Below, piece after piece: positions 33,586 through 43,547 of a stretch of 64,000 bases of DNA (its first letter is position 1; each line of letters starts with the position of its first letter). The DNA is from JABDGC01 sp964466595 (lineage in GTDB: Bacteria; Pseudomonadota; Gammaproteobacteria; DSM-16500). The stretch covers positions 1 through 64,000 of the forward strand of contig CAYXNR010000001.1 in NCBI GenBank assembly GCA_964466595.1, written 5' to 3'. Both the position numbers and the translations under genes were made by a program. The notes beneath the pieces were generated by a model, which was given only the letters and a program-made list of their open reading frames with translations, did not search any database and was not told where the DNA came from.

Positions 33586-35073
33586 ATGGAAGCTTACAAA
33601 AAATTAAAAACGATTTTTAAAAAATTAGCCCATTTACAATATGTTCAAAAAATCATGATGTGGGATGAGGCTGTCATCATGCCAGAAGGAGCGGGCGCTT
33701 ATCGGGCTCATACCATGGCCACCCTCGATACCCTCGTTCAAAAGACCTTAATCAAAAAGAAAAACGGGGCTTTGATCGAAAAAGCAAAGAATGAGCAAGA
33801 CCAGCTCTCTGCTTGGGATCAGGTGAATTTAAAATGGATGGAAAAGAAATACCGCCAGGCGACCTGCATTCCAACAGCCTTAACAGAAAAATTGACCAAA
33901 ACTAAAATAAATTGTGAACAAGCTTGGCGTAAATTGCGTCCGCAAAATAATTGGCAGGAATTTTTACCCTATCTTGAGGCTAATTTTCTCTTAGTGAAAG
34001 AAGTGGCGACAAGGCAAGCTGCTCTCCTAGGCTTGAGCCCCTACGATGCCTTATTAGATGAATATGCTCCCGGCTTTACTATGGCAAGTATCGATCCCAT
34101 TTTTTCTGAGTTAAAACAAGTGCTCCCCTCTCTGATAGCGACTATCATGGAGAAACAACGTGACTGGCTGTTGCAGTTACCACAGGGTCCATTTCCCATT
34201 GAGAAACAAAAGGCAATCGGCTTACTCGTGATGCGCTCTCTGCAATTCGATTTTAATCATGGTCGCTTAGATAGCAGTCATCATCCCTTTTGTAGTGGTA
34301 TTCCAGAGGATGTGCGTATCACCACGCGTTATACTGAAAATGAATTCATGACTTCTCTCTTAGGAATTTGTCATGAAACAGGCCATGCGCTCTATGAACA
34401 AGGTTTACCACCTAAATGGACTTCTCAACCAGTCGGCATGATTCATAGTATGGCTATGCATGAAAGCCAATCTCTACTCATTGAAATGCAAGTCTGTCGT
34501 TCTCTCGCTTATTTTGAATTTTTATTGCCCTTGATTCAGCAAACCTTGGGTAAAAACGACGAGGCCTTAACAGCAATTAATTTATATCATTTGATTACTC
34601 AGGTTAAACCAAGCTTGATTCGTGTCGATGCAGACGAGGTCACTTATCCCCTTCATGTTATCCTACGCTATGAAATAGAGAAGGGTCTCTTTCAAGGCGA
34701 TCTCAGCATTTTGGATTTGCCTGCCGCCTGGCATGAAGGTATGCAAAAATATTTGGGTCTATCGACTCGAGATAACTACAAAGATGGGGTTATGCAGGAT
34801 GTCCACTGGCCTTCTGCTGGTTTTGGTTATTTTCCTGCTTATACCCTCGGCCGTTTAATCGCCGCACAATTTTTTGCAAGCTTTAGTGAGACTCATCCGC
34901 ATTTTAATGTCGAGCTTAAACAAGGCAATTTCCAAACCTTAATCCACTGGCTGCGAAAACATATTCATGGTTCGGCTTCCTTTTTAACAACAAGTGAGCT
35001 CTTAAAGAAAATAACTGGAAAAGAGCTAGAAACAGCACCTTTTATCCATCACCTACATCAACGCTATTTGTAA
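33586..35073 (+). CDS. M32-family metallocarboxypeptidase
   Basis: A 495-residue zinc carboxypeptidase of the Taq/Pfu type, removing C-terminal amino acids from peptides in the cytoplasm. The zinc site HETGH is at about 263-267 within GICHETGHALYEQGLP, and the third ligand glutamate follows in MAMHESQSLLIE. Other M32 signatures are present: GIPEDVRITTRY, VDADEVTYPLHVILRYEIE and DVHWPSAGFGYFPAYTLG. Length and layout are normal. GGAGACCCG precedes ATG 33586. Confidence 0.95.
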   Translation: MEAYKKLKTIFKKLAHLQYVQKIMMWDEAVIMPEGAGAYRAHTMATLDTLVQKTLIKKKNGALIEKAKNEQDQLSAWDQVNLKWMEKKYRQATCIPTALTEKLTKTKINCEQAWRKLRPQNNWQEFLPYLEANFLLVKEVATRQAALLGLSPYDALLDEYAPGFTMASIDPIFSELKQVLPSLIATIMEKQRDWLLQLPQGPFPIEKQKAIGLLVMRSLQFDFNHGRLDSSHHPFCSGIPEDVRITTRYTENEFMTSLLGICHETGHALYEQGLPPKWTSQPVGMIHSMAMHESQSLLIEMQVCRSLAYFEFLLPLIQQTLGKNDEALTAINLYHLITQVKPSLIRVDADEVTYPLHVILRYEIEKGLFQGDLSILDLPAAWHEGMQKYLGLSTRDNYKDGVMQDVHWPSAGFGYFPAYTLGRLIAAQFFASFSETHPHFNVELKQGNFQTLIHWLRKHIHGSASFLTTSELLKKITGKELETAPFIHHLHQRYL

Positions 35074-35106
35074 AGCAGAGAGCTTGATACGGTACAAAAA
35101 TCATTT

Positions 35107-35166
35107 TTGTCATTCTGAGCAGCTTAAGCGGCTTGTCATTCTGAGCGAAGCGAAGAATCTGTATCT
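35107..35166. repeat. REP-like fragments in the gap after the carboxypeptidase gene
   Basis: TTGTCATTCTGAGC occurs at 35107-35120 and 35133-35146; the second copy continues GAAGCGAAGAATCTGTATCT, matching the first bases of this window. The whole gap 35074-35418 holds these fragments and the MITE-like copy at 35293-35403, with AT-rich filler at 35167-35292 and no visible gene. Confidence 0.8.
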
Positions 35167-35292
35167 GCTATAACCAAATAAAGCTGCTAAGACCCTCATA
35201 AATCTCAAATTAATGACTATACTTAGTAAAAAGTCTTTATGTTGTTAATTTTAAAAATGCTATTTATTCAATAGCTTATTTTATTGAGTGGT

Positions 35293-35403
35293 GAGAAGTT
35301 GTCATTCCGGCATGTTTTAAGCCGGAATCCAGGACATTTAAAAGCCTGGATGCCAGCTAAAAGCGTGCTGGCATGACAGAGTAAGGGGTTAACCAAATAC
35401 TTA
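35293..35403. repeat. MITE-like element, second copy lacking its left end
   Basis: These 111 bases match 30763-30874 with about four substitutions and one single-base indel. The right end GGTTAACCAAATACTTA (35387-35403) is the exact reverse complement of the left end of the first copy, while the matching left end is missing here. It stops 15 bases before the ATG of the giant hydrolase gene. Confidence 0.85.
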
Positions 35404-35418
35404 CATTGAGTGGACAAT

Positions 35419-38400
35419 ATGGCAGGTAGATTGAACCCACAAGCAGCTTTACCCGAATCGGAGCAAGACCGGCTCGAGGAAAAATTTTACCTACAATTCA
35501 TAGCGCTATTAGAACAAGCCGAGCAGCAAGAGAAGGCGGGCAAGCCGGCACAAAAAAATATCTTTGATCAATTTGCAGATGAGATGCTGCTCTCTGATTC
35601 AAATGAATTGGATGATTTCAAGGCTAATCCGAGGGAAGCGCTTTTAGAGATTCTGAGTAAGCAAGCTCATTATCTTGAGGCGGAACAGCTAATTAAACTC
35701 CTCTGCTATTTACAACGCGAAAAAGAAAATATAGATCAGGCTTTTATTCAGCAACTCCTAGCTGTTTTAAAAATGATATTTGCTGAAGAGCAAAGCCTTC
35801 AGCAGATCTTCGGTTTCAGTCCGGGCGGTCTTTTTTATGCCTTAGATGAAAAAACACTGCAAGATTTTATGACTACCATTTATACAAAAGAAGCCAGTCC
35901 CTCCGCTTGGGATAATTTTAAAACTGAGCTCGGGGAGAAAATCGCTTCCTATAAGGAAAAGCACCCTGAGGATTCTAGGCTTCAACAATTTTTTAGCGCG
36001 GTATCACCAAGCGAAGCCAAGGAATCAATCAAGCCGCCAGTCAAGCACAAGGAAGAGGAGAGGCCTATTCATGATACTCCCCTCGATCGCATTTTATTCG
36101 CAGCTCAGGATGATTTAGCAAAGCTAGCAGCTAAGCTGGTAGCGGGTTTAAAAGTTGCTAGTTTACATTCAAAGCTCCCCTTAGCAGAACGCATCCAATT
36201 AGAAACTCTACTTCAGGCTGAGATCAACACCCCACAGGACATGAAAAATCTTCGCCAAACCTGCGATCAGGCCTATGGGATACTCAAAAATATTTATGTA
36301 GATAAGCAAACCGAGCAAAAAAAGTTTCTGCTAGATTTACATCAGGCACTGATAGAACCAGAAGTCATTCGCAGTAAAAAAACGCAAAGCATTGAGCCAA
36401 GCTTAGCCCGAAACAGCAGAGCCAATTCTCTCACAGCCCCGATTAGTCATGCCCGTGTTAGTACAGACGCCGGTCCTTATCCGCGTAAGGCGCCTAATAG
36501 CCAGAAACTCACTTTTAACGAACAAGGGGCTAAGCCACTCACCACTGAAATAAATGTACACATCGACAGCAACAGTCAACCGCAGGCTAATATTACTAAA
36601 ATTCCTGAGTCCATTAATACAATTGATATTTTAACGAAAGGTATAGATACACTCAAAATTATCTATCCAGAGCTCGAGCAAGTACCGACAAACATGATCA
36701 ATGAAATCTTAAAAACAAGCTTGAAAGCAATGCGTGAGCAGGGAGAAATTAATGCGGCTGGTTTGCTTGAGGCTTTCGGAAAAATTTTTCCGACTGCAAC
36801 TCAAGAACAACAGGCTGATCTGGCAAAAAGCTTAGTCGAGATTTACAAAAAACATATGGAACAGGAATATCATGGCTATCGTTTTCCGAATGATCTTTTT
36901 ACCAGTATTGCACTCAATCATATTAATAGCTATTACGACTATGTCGGTGAAAAACAACCGGTTATCATTAAAAATGCCTGGGATCCACACTATGCGGAAG
37001 CTGTGCAATTAGTTTGCGCGATGAAAGGCTATCCTTGTGAAAATGAATCGAAATGGAAGATCCCTGAACCGACAGCAGCTCAAGTAGCAGCCTTTACCAA
37101 TTATTATAATAAGCGTTTTGAAAAAACGCAGATTGAAACACCAGCAAAGGTTTTAAATCTTGTGTTTTTAGGAACGGCACACCATTCTGCCAATACAGCC
37201 AGTGTCTTAACACAGCTTTATGATTCCGTACAAACCAATGATCCTAATCAGTTTCGCTACCTCATTCAAGGACCTGCTGGAGTTGCGCATAATAAAGAAA
37301 AAGCTAAAGAACATCCTATGCTTGGAACCTATGATGTGGGTGGGATTGAAATCGGTAAAAATAATGAGATTAAAGTTCAAAAAAATAAACGTCCTTTCTT
37401 TGCACGAACAAGCAAAGTAGGTGCTGCCTTAGCTGGAAAAGGATGTAAGGATGGGATTAAAGAAGCTGTTAAAGTGGTAGACGCTCTGATTCAAGCGGGG
37501 AATGAACCGCTTATTCTCAATATGTATGGCTTCAGCCGAGGAGCTGATACCATCTTACGCATTGCCAATGTCTTGAATAATCGCTATGAAAAAGAAGTGG
37601 TTAAAGTAAATATCCTTGCAATTGATCCTGTTCCTGGTACAGGTAGACGACGTTCCAAAAAAGCACGTTTGATACCTGCCAATGTAGGCGAATATAAATC
37701 CATCTTAATGGAAGATGAGACCAGATCTATTTTGGAGCCCATGGATAAAAGGCGCTTGTTAGTCGATGATCCTGATCACACAAAAGTGAGTTGGCAACTG
37801 TATGGCGGCAAGCATTCTGCAGCAACCAAATTTCGTGCTGATCCCAGCAAACCGGAATTGAAAAAAAATCGTGTCAATCATAGCGCAAAATTACTGTATG
37901 ATGACATCCATCGTTTTGCAGCGCGCTGTGGTACCAAAACGGAACAACTGCCTTATTTAGTACAAGCGAAGAAAAATAAAAGTATAGTACGTAAAATCCT
38001 TGGTCTTCGCGCTCGGAAGGTAAAAAAGAAAAAAAGAAGGCAGGGTGTAGCCCTGTCTCATTACTTAACAGATAAAGAACGCTTATTGCTCTACGCGCAA
38101 ATGTGCAATAACCGAAGACATTATAAAAAATCACGTTTAGCAGTCGTTGGGCAAGAACGCGAATTTGTCAGTCGAAAATATGATTATCTCTTGCATGGGC
38201 ATCAATTTTTTTGTGATGAGGATCATCAAAAATTATTTAGACAATTTTACCCCTGTTATTTTGATAAATTTTTTCAAAAAGGGGTCGAAGGAAAAAATAA
38301 TAAATATTCAGCGGAAGATTTAGAAAAAGAAATTCTGCAGATCAACACTCAGCCAGAACTCAAGCAAATGCTGAGTGAGGCTGGATACTTGATTCGGGTT

Positions 38401-39471
38401 GAAACAGCACTGGCAGCAGAACCCACGGGTATCCCCCTAAGTGTAGACGAGGTTTCCTTAGGATATAATGGACAAAAACAAAGTGAATTAAGCCACTTGT
38501 GGCATGGGATACAGATGATTGCGAATCAAGTTGCAGTCGGCAATGACAGCAGCATCAATAAAAAATTTGCTAAAAATCTCAGTCAAGCGGTTCTCAATAT
38601 CCTTGAGGATACAGATGAAACCCTGACTAAAGAAGAAAGAATGAAGCAGATTCAATTGCTCATTGTCGAAACGATAGGAAAATATTTAAAAGCGGGTGGT
38701 TCACAGCAAGACTATGTTTATAAGTTAGCTGGTCTGATCAAGAGTAATGTAAAGGTTTATCATGATGTAACTGAAAATTTATTGCTCGAGTATGAAAATA
38801 ATCTTAAAAAATCAGGCGATAAAGAAATTGTCCAAGCCTATCGACACAAAATTAATGCTATTATGCATGATAACATGCCGGATATTCAAAAAATACAGCA
38901 GATCAAAGATGCTATGCAAGAATTGCAAACACAATTAAGTGGTTCTTTAAAAAAAACGCCGCTTATTAAAAAATATAAGGCCTTTATTTATTTTCAAGAT
39001 AAAAACCCGAACATTGCGGAAAAATTAAATAAGCGACTTCAGCGTGAGGTTAAGCTCTTAGAAACTTTCAAAAAACCTCCCCAAACATTGGAAATAGCAA
39101 ACCTAGTCCGCAACACCTTAAGACAATTAAATCAACTTGGCTTGGGTAATGATAAAGAAACGCTGAATCGTATTTTAAATCTGGCTATTACGGCTTCTGC
39201 AGATCTGAAGCTCGGTAAAAATAGAGTTGATGATGCGCTCCGTAAAGCAATTATCGAAATTGTCACCGCACCGACTTTGCCTAAAACAGCAGAACAACAG
39301 TTGCAATTAGACAGCATCTTCAATGAGTATAAAAACAGCTTAGATCTTATGGTAGGGGCTTCTCAAAAACAAGCTCGGGAAGAGACTAGTGCTACTCCTC
39401 AAGACCAAGAACCGCTCTCTCAACAAGCAGTGGCCGCAGCAGATGAAGCTCCTCGCAGAAGAAGTATTTGA
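35419..39471 (+). CDS. Giant protein with DUF2235-like alpha/beta-hydrolase domain, putative effector
   Basis: A protein of about 1350 residues, without a signal peptide. The centre (about 580-800) reads as an alpha/beta hydrolase like DUF2235/T6SS-phospholipase domains: first strand VFLGTAHHS, nucleophile elbow GFSRGAD with S706, acid candidate D736 in AIDPVPG and H799 in GGKHSAAT. A basic run (RARKVKKKKRRQG, about 864-876) could be a nuclear-localisation or membrane-binding patch. The flanks are long helical regions, and the C-terminus (PQDQEPLSQQ...APRRRSI) is polar like a type IV secretion signal. ATG 35419 has GAGTGGA upstream; a GTG nine bases earlier is the alternative. Lipase activity and secretion are inferred. 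Confidence 0.75.
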   Translation: MAGRLNPQAALPESEQDRLEEKFYLQFIALLEQAEQQEKAGKPAQKNIFDQFADEMLLSDSNELDDFKANPREALLEILSKQAHYLEAEQLIKLLCYLQREKENIDQAFIQQLLAVLKMIFAEEQSLQQIFGFSPGGLFYALDEKTLQDFMTTIYTKEASPSAWDNFKTELGEKIASYKEKHPEDSRLQQFFSAVSPSEAKESIKPPVKHKEEERPIHDTPLDRILFAAQDDLAKLAAKLVAGLKVASLHSKLPLAERIQLETLLQAEINTPQDMKNLRQTCDQAYGILKNIYVDKQTEQKKFLLDLHQALIEPEVIRSKKTQSIEPSLARNSRANSLTAPISHARVSTDAGPYPRKAPNSQKLTFNEQGAKPLTTEINVHIDSNSQPQANITKIPESINTIDILTKGIDTLKIIYPELEQVPTNMINEILKTSLKAMREQGEINAAGLLEAFGKIFPTATQEQQADLAKSLVEIYKKHMEQEYHGYRFPNDLFTSIALNHINSYYDYVGEKQPVIIKNAWDPHYAEAVQLVCAMKGYPCENESKWKIPEPTAAQVAAFTNYYNKRFEKTQIETPAKVLNLVFLGTAHHSANTASVLTQLYDSVQTNDPNQFRYLIQGPAGVAHNKEKAKEHPMLGTYDVGGIEIGKNNEIKVQKNKRPFFARTSKVGAALAGKGCKDGIKEAVKVVDALIQAGNEPLILNMYGFSRGADTILRIANVLNNRYEKEVVKVNILAIDPVPGTGRRRSKKARLIPANVGEYKSILMEDETRSILEPMDKRRLLVDDPDHTKVSWQLYGGKHSAATKFRADPSKPELKKNRVNHSAKLLYDDIHRFAARCGTKTEQLPYLVQAKKNKSIVRKILGLRARKVKKKKRRQGVALSHYLTDKERLLLYAQMCNNRRHYKKSRLAVVGQEREFVSRKYDYLLHGHQFFCDEDHQKLFRQFYPCYFDKFFQKGVEGKNNKYSAEDLEKEILQINTQPELKQMLSEAGYLIRVETALAAEPTGIPLSVDEVSLGYNGQKQSELSHLWHGIQMIANQVAVGNDSSINKKFAKNLSQAVLNILEDTDETLTKEERMKQIQLLIVETIGKYLKAGGSQQDYVYKLAGLIKSNVKVYHDVTENLLLEYENNLKKSGDKEIVQAYRHKINAIMHDNMPDIQKIQQIKDAMQELQTQLSGSLKKTPLIKKYKAFIYFQDKNPNIAEKLNKRLQREVKLLETFKKPPQTLEIANLVRNTLRQLNQLGLGNDKETLNRILNLAITASADLKLGKNRVDDALRKAIIEIVTAPTLPKTAEQQLQLDSIFNEYKNSLDLMVGASQKQAREETSATPQDQEPLSQQAVAAADEAPRRRSI

Positions 39472-39477
39472 AGGGAC

Positions 39478-39504
39478 TGTCATCCTGATTTTCTTAGGAT
39501 GACA
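39478..39504. terminator. Hairpin between convergent genes
   Basis: TGTCATCCT (39478-39486) and AGGATGACA (39496-39504) form a perfect 9-base stem over a 9-base loop, just after the giant hydrolase gene and across the stop codon of the Wzz-like gene. The sequence is of the same TGTCATCCTGA type as the REP fragments elsewhere, so a REP element has probably become the shared 3' end. Confidence 0.5.
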
Positions 39505-40657
39505 GCACCTCATTCAGGATAACAGCATCATTTCGCTCCGCTTTATCATGAACGTGGCTGATTAATATTTCCCAGCCTAGAATCCCTAGACTACCAACCA
39601 TCAAACCAAGCACAAGACTACAGCAAATCACAAAAAGCCAACTGGGACGAAAGGGTCTCTCTGCAAAGGTAGCAGGCGATAGAATAGCAATATCACTGAC
39701 AATCCCTGCAGTAATGACCTGCTGCTCATGGATTTTATTGAGTAAACTGGTATATAAATTATTTTTAATACTCACTTCGCGTTGCAAATGAGCTGCAATT
39801 TGATCCGCTGAGGGTAGTTTTTTTATTTGCTCCAAAATTTCTTGACGCTGTGTATTGAGCTCACGAATTTTTTGATTGAGAGAAATCACAAAGGGATGAT
39901 GTTCCGTATATTGCTGGAATAAATCCATTTTTTTAAGACGAGCTGTTTCTAGTTGTTTATCAATATCCGATAAATGTGTTAATAAATACTCGATTTCAAG
40001 CTTCAAATCAATTTTTCCGCTTTTCGTACGATAGGTATTTAATTGAACTTCTGCTGTTTTTAAAGCGGCTTCTGCAAGGGGAAGCTGTTGGTATAAAAAT
40101 TCCAGCGTCTTTTTAGCCTCGGAAGATTTACGTTCTGTATCTTTCAGTTGAGTAAAATAAGCAATTTTATTAATTAATTGAATCAGCTGTTTCGGATTAT
40201 CTCCCTTGATCATTAATTGTAAAATACCTGCTTTTTTAATGCTCCCTTCGCTAGAGTTACTGAGATCAGTTACCACTAAATGAGAGCGTATTTTTTTAAG
40301 CACTTCAGCGGTGGATAGTTTTCCCTGATCCAGGCCTAAGGCATGAATAACGGGTTCTAAAATAAATTTAGAATAAATGAGGGCGACCTGTAGAGAGATC
40401 GGCTCCTCATTCACTGTCTCTGCACTGTGCATGCCATGATTAGCCAAGTTACCTAAACTATTTTCTATCTTATGATGCACCTCTAAGAGAACCGTTGCTT
40501 GATAGCTCGCCGGCTTAATGAGCATATAGCTTAAAGAGAGCAGAAGACTCAGAAAACTGAATCCCAGCAGTCGCCATTTCTTTTCAACTAAGGTGTGGAA
40601 GAGAACGCGCAAATCAAGCTCATTTTTTTCTAGCTTGAGCATCGGCGAGGCTGCCAT
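39494..40657 (-). CDS. Polysaccharide chain-length determinant (Wzz/PCP family)
   Basis: A 387-residue inner-membrane protein with the Wzz layout: a membrane helix at about 32-51, a long helical periplasmic part with coiled coils, and a second helix at about 338-364 preceded by the Pro-rich ERPFRPSW motif. There is no C-terminal tyrosine-kinase domain, so it is a PCP of the Wzz or split type. It controls polymer length with the Wzy-like protein. AAGGATCTCT precedes ATG 40657. Last gene of the minus-strand run that begins with wbpA. Confidence 0.88.
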   Translation of the reverse strand: MAASPMLKLEKNELDLRVLFHTLVEKKWRLLGFSFLSLLLSLSYMLIKPASYQATVLLEVHHKIENSLGNLANHGMHSAETVNEEPISLQVALIYSKFILEPVIHALGLDQGKLSTAEVLKKIRSHLVVTDLSNSSEGSIKKAGILQLMIKGDNPKQLIQLINKIAYFTQLKDTERKSSEAKKTLEFLYQQLPLAEAALKTAEVQLNTYRTKSGKIDLKLEIEYLLTHLSDIDKQLETARLKKMDLFQQYTEHHPFVISLNQKIRELNTQRQEILEQIKKLPSADQIAAHLQREVSIKNNLYTSLLNKIHEQQVITAGIVSDIAILSPATFAERPFRPSWLFVICCSLVLGLMVGSLGILGWEILISHVHDKAERNDAVILNEVLSS

Positions 40658-40669
40658 AGAGATCCTTGC

Positions 40670-41590
40670 TTAATTTGTATCAATAATCGCCTTAGTGTAC
40701 CAAATTGTTTGGATAGAGGGTAAGAGTTGATTAATCACTCTATTCCAACGAGTGGCTGCTGCTGAGGAAACATATAATACATCGCCGGGTTGTAAATGAA
40801 AATGTTCAGCTAATAATAAAGCTTCCGGCGTTTTGGCATTCAGCCAATAGACCTCAGGACGCTCTATACGGCCTCGAATTACATAAATATGCGAGGGATC
40901 AGCAGCATTGGGGTCAAGACCGCCTGTTAAGACCAGCGCATCGGTAATCGAAAGCGGTTGATCATTAATCGGGATAAACCCCGGTTTCAAGACCTCGCCG
41001 ACCACATAGACTTTACGCCCTCTAAAATCGACCACCCGCACATTCAGTTGTGGATTTTTCAGATAGCGTTTTAATCTTTGTGTAAGCTCGCGACGAACCT
41101 CATCTACAGTTTTATTAGCAACCTTTATACTGCCAACTAAAGGAAAATAGATTCTTCCTGTCGAATTGACTAAATATCCTTCCTGACCTGCCGCACCCTG
41201 TGTACTCGGCGCATTACTTTGATTGAGGGCTAGCCCCTTGGGAGAGAGTTCTGCATGCTGCCACACACTCACATTTAAAACATCGGCAGGTGCAATATGA
41301 TAAGTATAATTTGAAATACGCTGATCATGGATTAAAGCCGGCGTGATTGGAATTAAAGTGGGCACAATCTGTGGATGGGAAGGCGGTACCAGCTTTCTCA
41401 TGCTAGAGGTATTGGGGTTTTCTAAACCTGGCATGATCGTGCAACTCGACAACAGGCCGAGCACCAAGACAAGCTTGGCTTGAAGCAAAATACAAGCCCA
41501 GCCTCTCCCTTTCGGTCTTACCGAAGCTTGTCTCTGGAACCCACTGATTTCAATAGACGAGCTTAACTGATGCAATAGTTGAACCGACAT
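40670..41590 (-). CDS. Polysaccharide export lipoprotein (Wza type)
   Basis: A 306-residue outer-membrane export protein. An unusually long N-terminal region leads into a hydrophobic stretch and a lipobox LLSSC (Cys near residue 50). The Poly_export domain follows (YHIAPADVLNVSVWQH), then an SLBB domain (VYVVGEVLKPGFIPINDQPLSITDALVLTGGL). ATG 41590 is preferred over an in-frame TTG at 41611. With Wzz and the Wzx/Wzy candidates it indicates export of a capsule or extracellular polysaccharide. Confidence 0.9.
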   Translation of the reverse strand: MSVQLLHQLSSSIEISGFQRQASVRPKGRGWACILLQAKLVLVLGLLSSCTIMPGLENPNTSSMRKLVPPSHPQIVPTLIPITPALIHDQRISNYTYHIAPADVLNVSVWQHAELSPKGLALNQSNAPSTQGAAGQEGYLVNSTGRIYFPLVGSIKVANKTVDEVRRELTQRLKRYLKNPQLNVRVVDFRGRKVYVVGEVLKPGFIPINDQPLSITDALVLTGGLDPNAADPSHIYVIRGRIERPEVYWLNAKTPEALLLAEHFHLQPGDVLYVSSAAATRWNRVINQLLPSIQTIWYTKAIIDTN

Positions 41591-41617
41591 AATTCCATTC
41601 CAGCCGCCCAAAGCAGC

Positions 41618-43507
41618 TTAAGTGACAACAGGCTCGAGTACCTGATAATTTTCTTGGTCCTGTGGCGAGCGAGGGTAGCTGTCTTGCTTATTGGTATATT
41701 CTGGAACTAATTCACATAACAAAGCAAACAACCGGGCTTCCTCATTTTTTTGATAGGCTATTTCAAGTTCCTCATGGATTCTTTGAAGCTTTTCCCAATC
41801 ATAGAGTCTCACTTTTGCCCGTTTAATTTTAGGATGCGCCGTTTCATCAATTAATTCATTCTGATGAAATAATTCCTCATGCAGCTTCTCACCTGGCCGG
41901 AGTCCAATATATTGGATTTGAATATCTTTGCCTACTATTTTTCCTGATAATTTGATCATTTGTTCAGCTAAATAACGAATTTTAATAGGCTGACCCATAT
42001 CAAGAACAAAAATATCCCCATCTTGATACATCGTTGCAGCTTGTAAAATAAGCTGACTGGCTTCCGGAATCGTCATAAAATAACGTGAAATATCCTGATG
42101 GGTAACGGTTAAAGGCCCGCCATTTAATAATTGCTTTCGAAATAAGGGAATAACACTCCCCGTAGACTCAAGAACATTACCGAAACGAACAGTAATAAAT
42201 TGCGTTTCCGAATGACGATTATAATTCTGACAAAAGACCTCGCAGGCTCGCTTAGTTGCACCCATAATATTCGTTGGATTGACTGCCTTGTCCGTCGATA
42301 TTAAAACAAAGGTTTTCACCTGAAACTGAGAAGAAAGCTCGGCCACATATTGGGTGCCGATAATATTATTATAAATAGCCACCCGCAGATGATTTTCTAA
42401 GAGAGGAACATGCTTATAAGCTGCCACATGAAAAATAAGCTCGGGTTGATATTTTTGAAAAATCTTAGTTAATTCGGTTTTGTCCGTTACACTGCAAAGA
42501 TGGGAATAAATGGGAGCATGTGGAAATTTTTTACGTAATTGCAGGTCGATTTTATATAGATTATATTCATTATTATCAACAATAATTAAGGCTTTGGGGC
42601 GTAGCTGAGAAATTTGGCGGCAGAGTTCAGAACCAATTGAACCGCCCCCGCCTGTGACCAAAATACTACGGTCAACGATAGAATGATCGATCGCCTTCCA
42701 ATTTAAGCGAATTTGTTCGCGTCCTAGTAAGTCCTCAATCAAAACCTCTCGCAAAAAATTGATCCGGGCTGTTCCATCAGCGATATCTTTAATATTTGGC
42801 AAGGTTCGAAAAGCCACCTTGGATTGTTCACAATAATTTACGATCTGACGCATTTGTGTCGAATCAGCAGAAGGAATCGCAATGAGAATGAGTTCTACCT
42901 TCAATTGACTACAAATTTTTGCGATGTCCTGACAATTCCCTAAAACACGAACACCTTGAACCTCACAGCCTTGCCGCCTCCTGTCATCATCAATGAGACC
43001 AATGGGCAGAAATTTTTTATTCAGTGGCGTACGACGTAGATCTCGTATAATCCCTTCTCCGGCACTGCCTGCGCCAATGACTAAAATACGTTTCCCCTGT
43101 CCCCATAAATGGCGATAATCACGAAACCAGCGATACAAGAGTCGGGGACCGGCTAAAAAGGGAAGGAGAAGTAGGCCATAAGCAAAATACATTTTGCTAG
43201 AAAAAGGCAGGTCCTGTAATTGGGTCAATACGAAGAGTAGACTCATACTAAAAAAGATAGCGCGCAGAATACGCATTAAATCAGGTATTGAGGCAAAACG
43301 CCACACGCCTCGGTACAGTCCACAGCTAAAATAAATAAAACATTGAAGAAACAAAATACGAATGAACATCAGCCAATCGATTTTTAAAAAAATACTATTC
43401 GAAAGCCATGTGGCGCCGAGGAGGGCAAGGCCTGTCAGCAAAAGATCTGAAATAAAAGCAATGCAGCGCTTACTCCATTTATTCAGGGCATCAATGCTTA
43501 ATTTCAT
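41618..43507 (-). CDS. pglF: Membrane-anchored UDP-GlcNAc 4,6-dehydratase (PglF/WbpM/CapD family)
   Basis: A 629-residue protein: four membrane helices in the first 130 residues, a first Rossmann region (ILVIGAGSAGEGIIRDL) and a second full SDR domain starting SILVTGGGGSIGSELCRQI. The catalytic segment STDKAVNPTNIMGATKR has Met where most SDRs have Tyr, as in this dehydratase group; GEKLHEEL is near the end. It would make UDP-4-keto-6-deoxy-GlcNAc, the first step to UDP-di-N-acetylbacillosamine. GGAAGGAG precedes ATG 43507; a reading back to 43585 would overlap wbpB and is rejected. The symbol is by analogy. Confidence 0.88.
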   Translation of the reverse strand: MKLSIDALNKWSKRCIAFISDLLLTGLALLGATWLSNSIFLKIDWLMFIRILFLQCFIYFSCGLYRGVWRFASIPDLMRILRAIFFSMSLLFVLTQLQDLPFSSKMYFAYGLLLLPFLAGPRLLYRWFRDYRHLWGQGKRILVIGAGSAGEGIIRDLRRTPLNKKFLPIGLIDDDRRRQGCEVQGVRVLGNCQDIAKICSQLKVELILIAIPSADSTQMRQIVNYCEQSKVAFRTLPNIKDIADGTARINFLREVLIEDLLGREQIRLNWKAIDHSIVDRSILVTGGGGSIGSELCRQISQLRPKALIIVDNNEYNLYKIDLQLRKKFPHAPIYSHLCSVTDKTELTKIFQKYQPELIFHVAAYKHVPLLENHLRVAIYNNIIGTQYVAELSSQFQVKTFVLISTDKAVNPTNIMGATKRACEVFCQNYNRHSETQFITVRFGNVLESTGSVIPLFRKQLLNGGPLTVTHQDISRYFMTIPEASQLILQAATMYQDGDIFVLDMGQPIKIRYLAEQMIKLSGKIVGKDIQIQYIGLRPGEKLHEELFHQNELIDETAHPKIKRAKVRLYDWEKLQRIHEELEIAYQKNEEARLFALLCELVPEYTNKQDSYPRSPQDQENYQVLEPVVT

Positions 43508-43547
43508 TTCTACTCCTTCCTTGAATTTAAAATAATGAATCAGGCTT

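Noticed and set aside
35074..35418. Possible small gene or RNA in the gap before the giant hydrolase gene
   Set aside because: The gap is explained by REP and MITE-like repeats and AT-rich filler. No frame with a start signal or tRNA-like fold was found.
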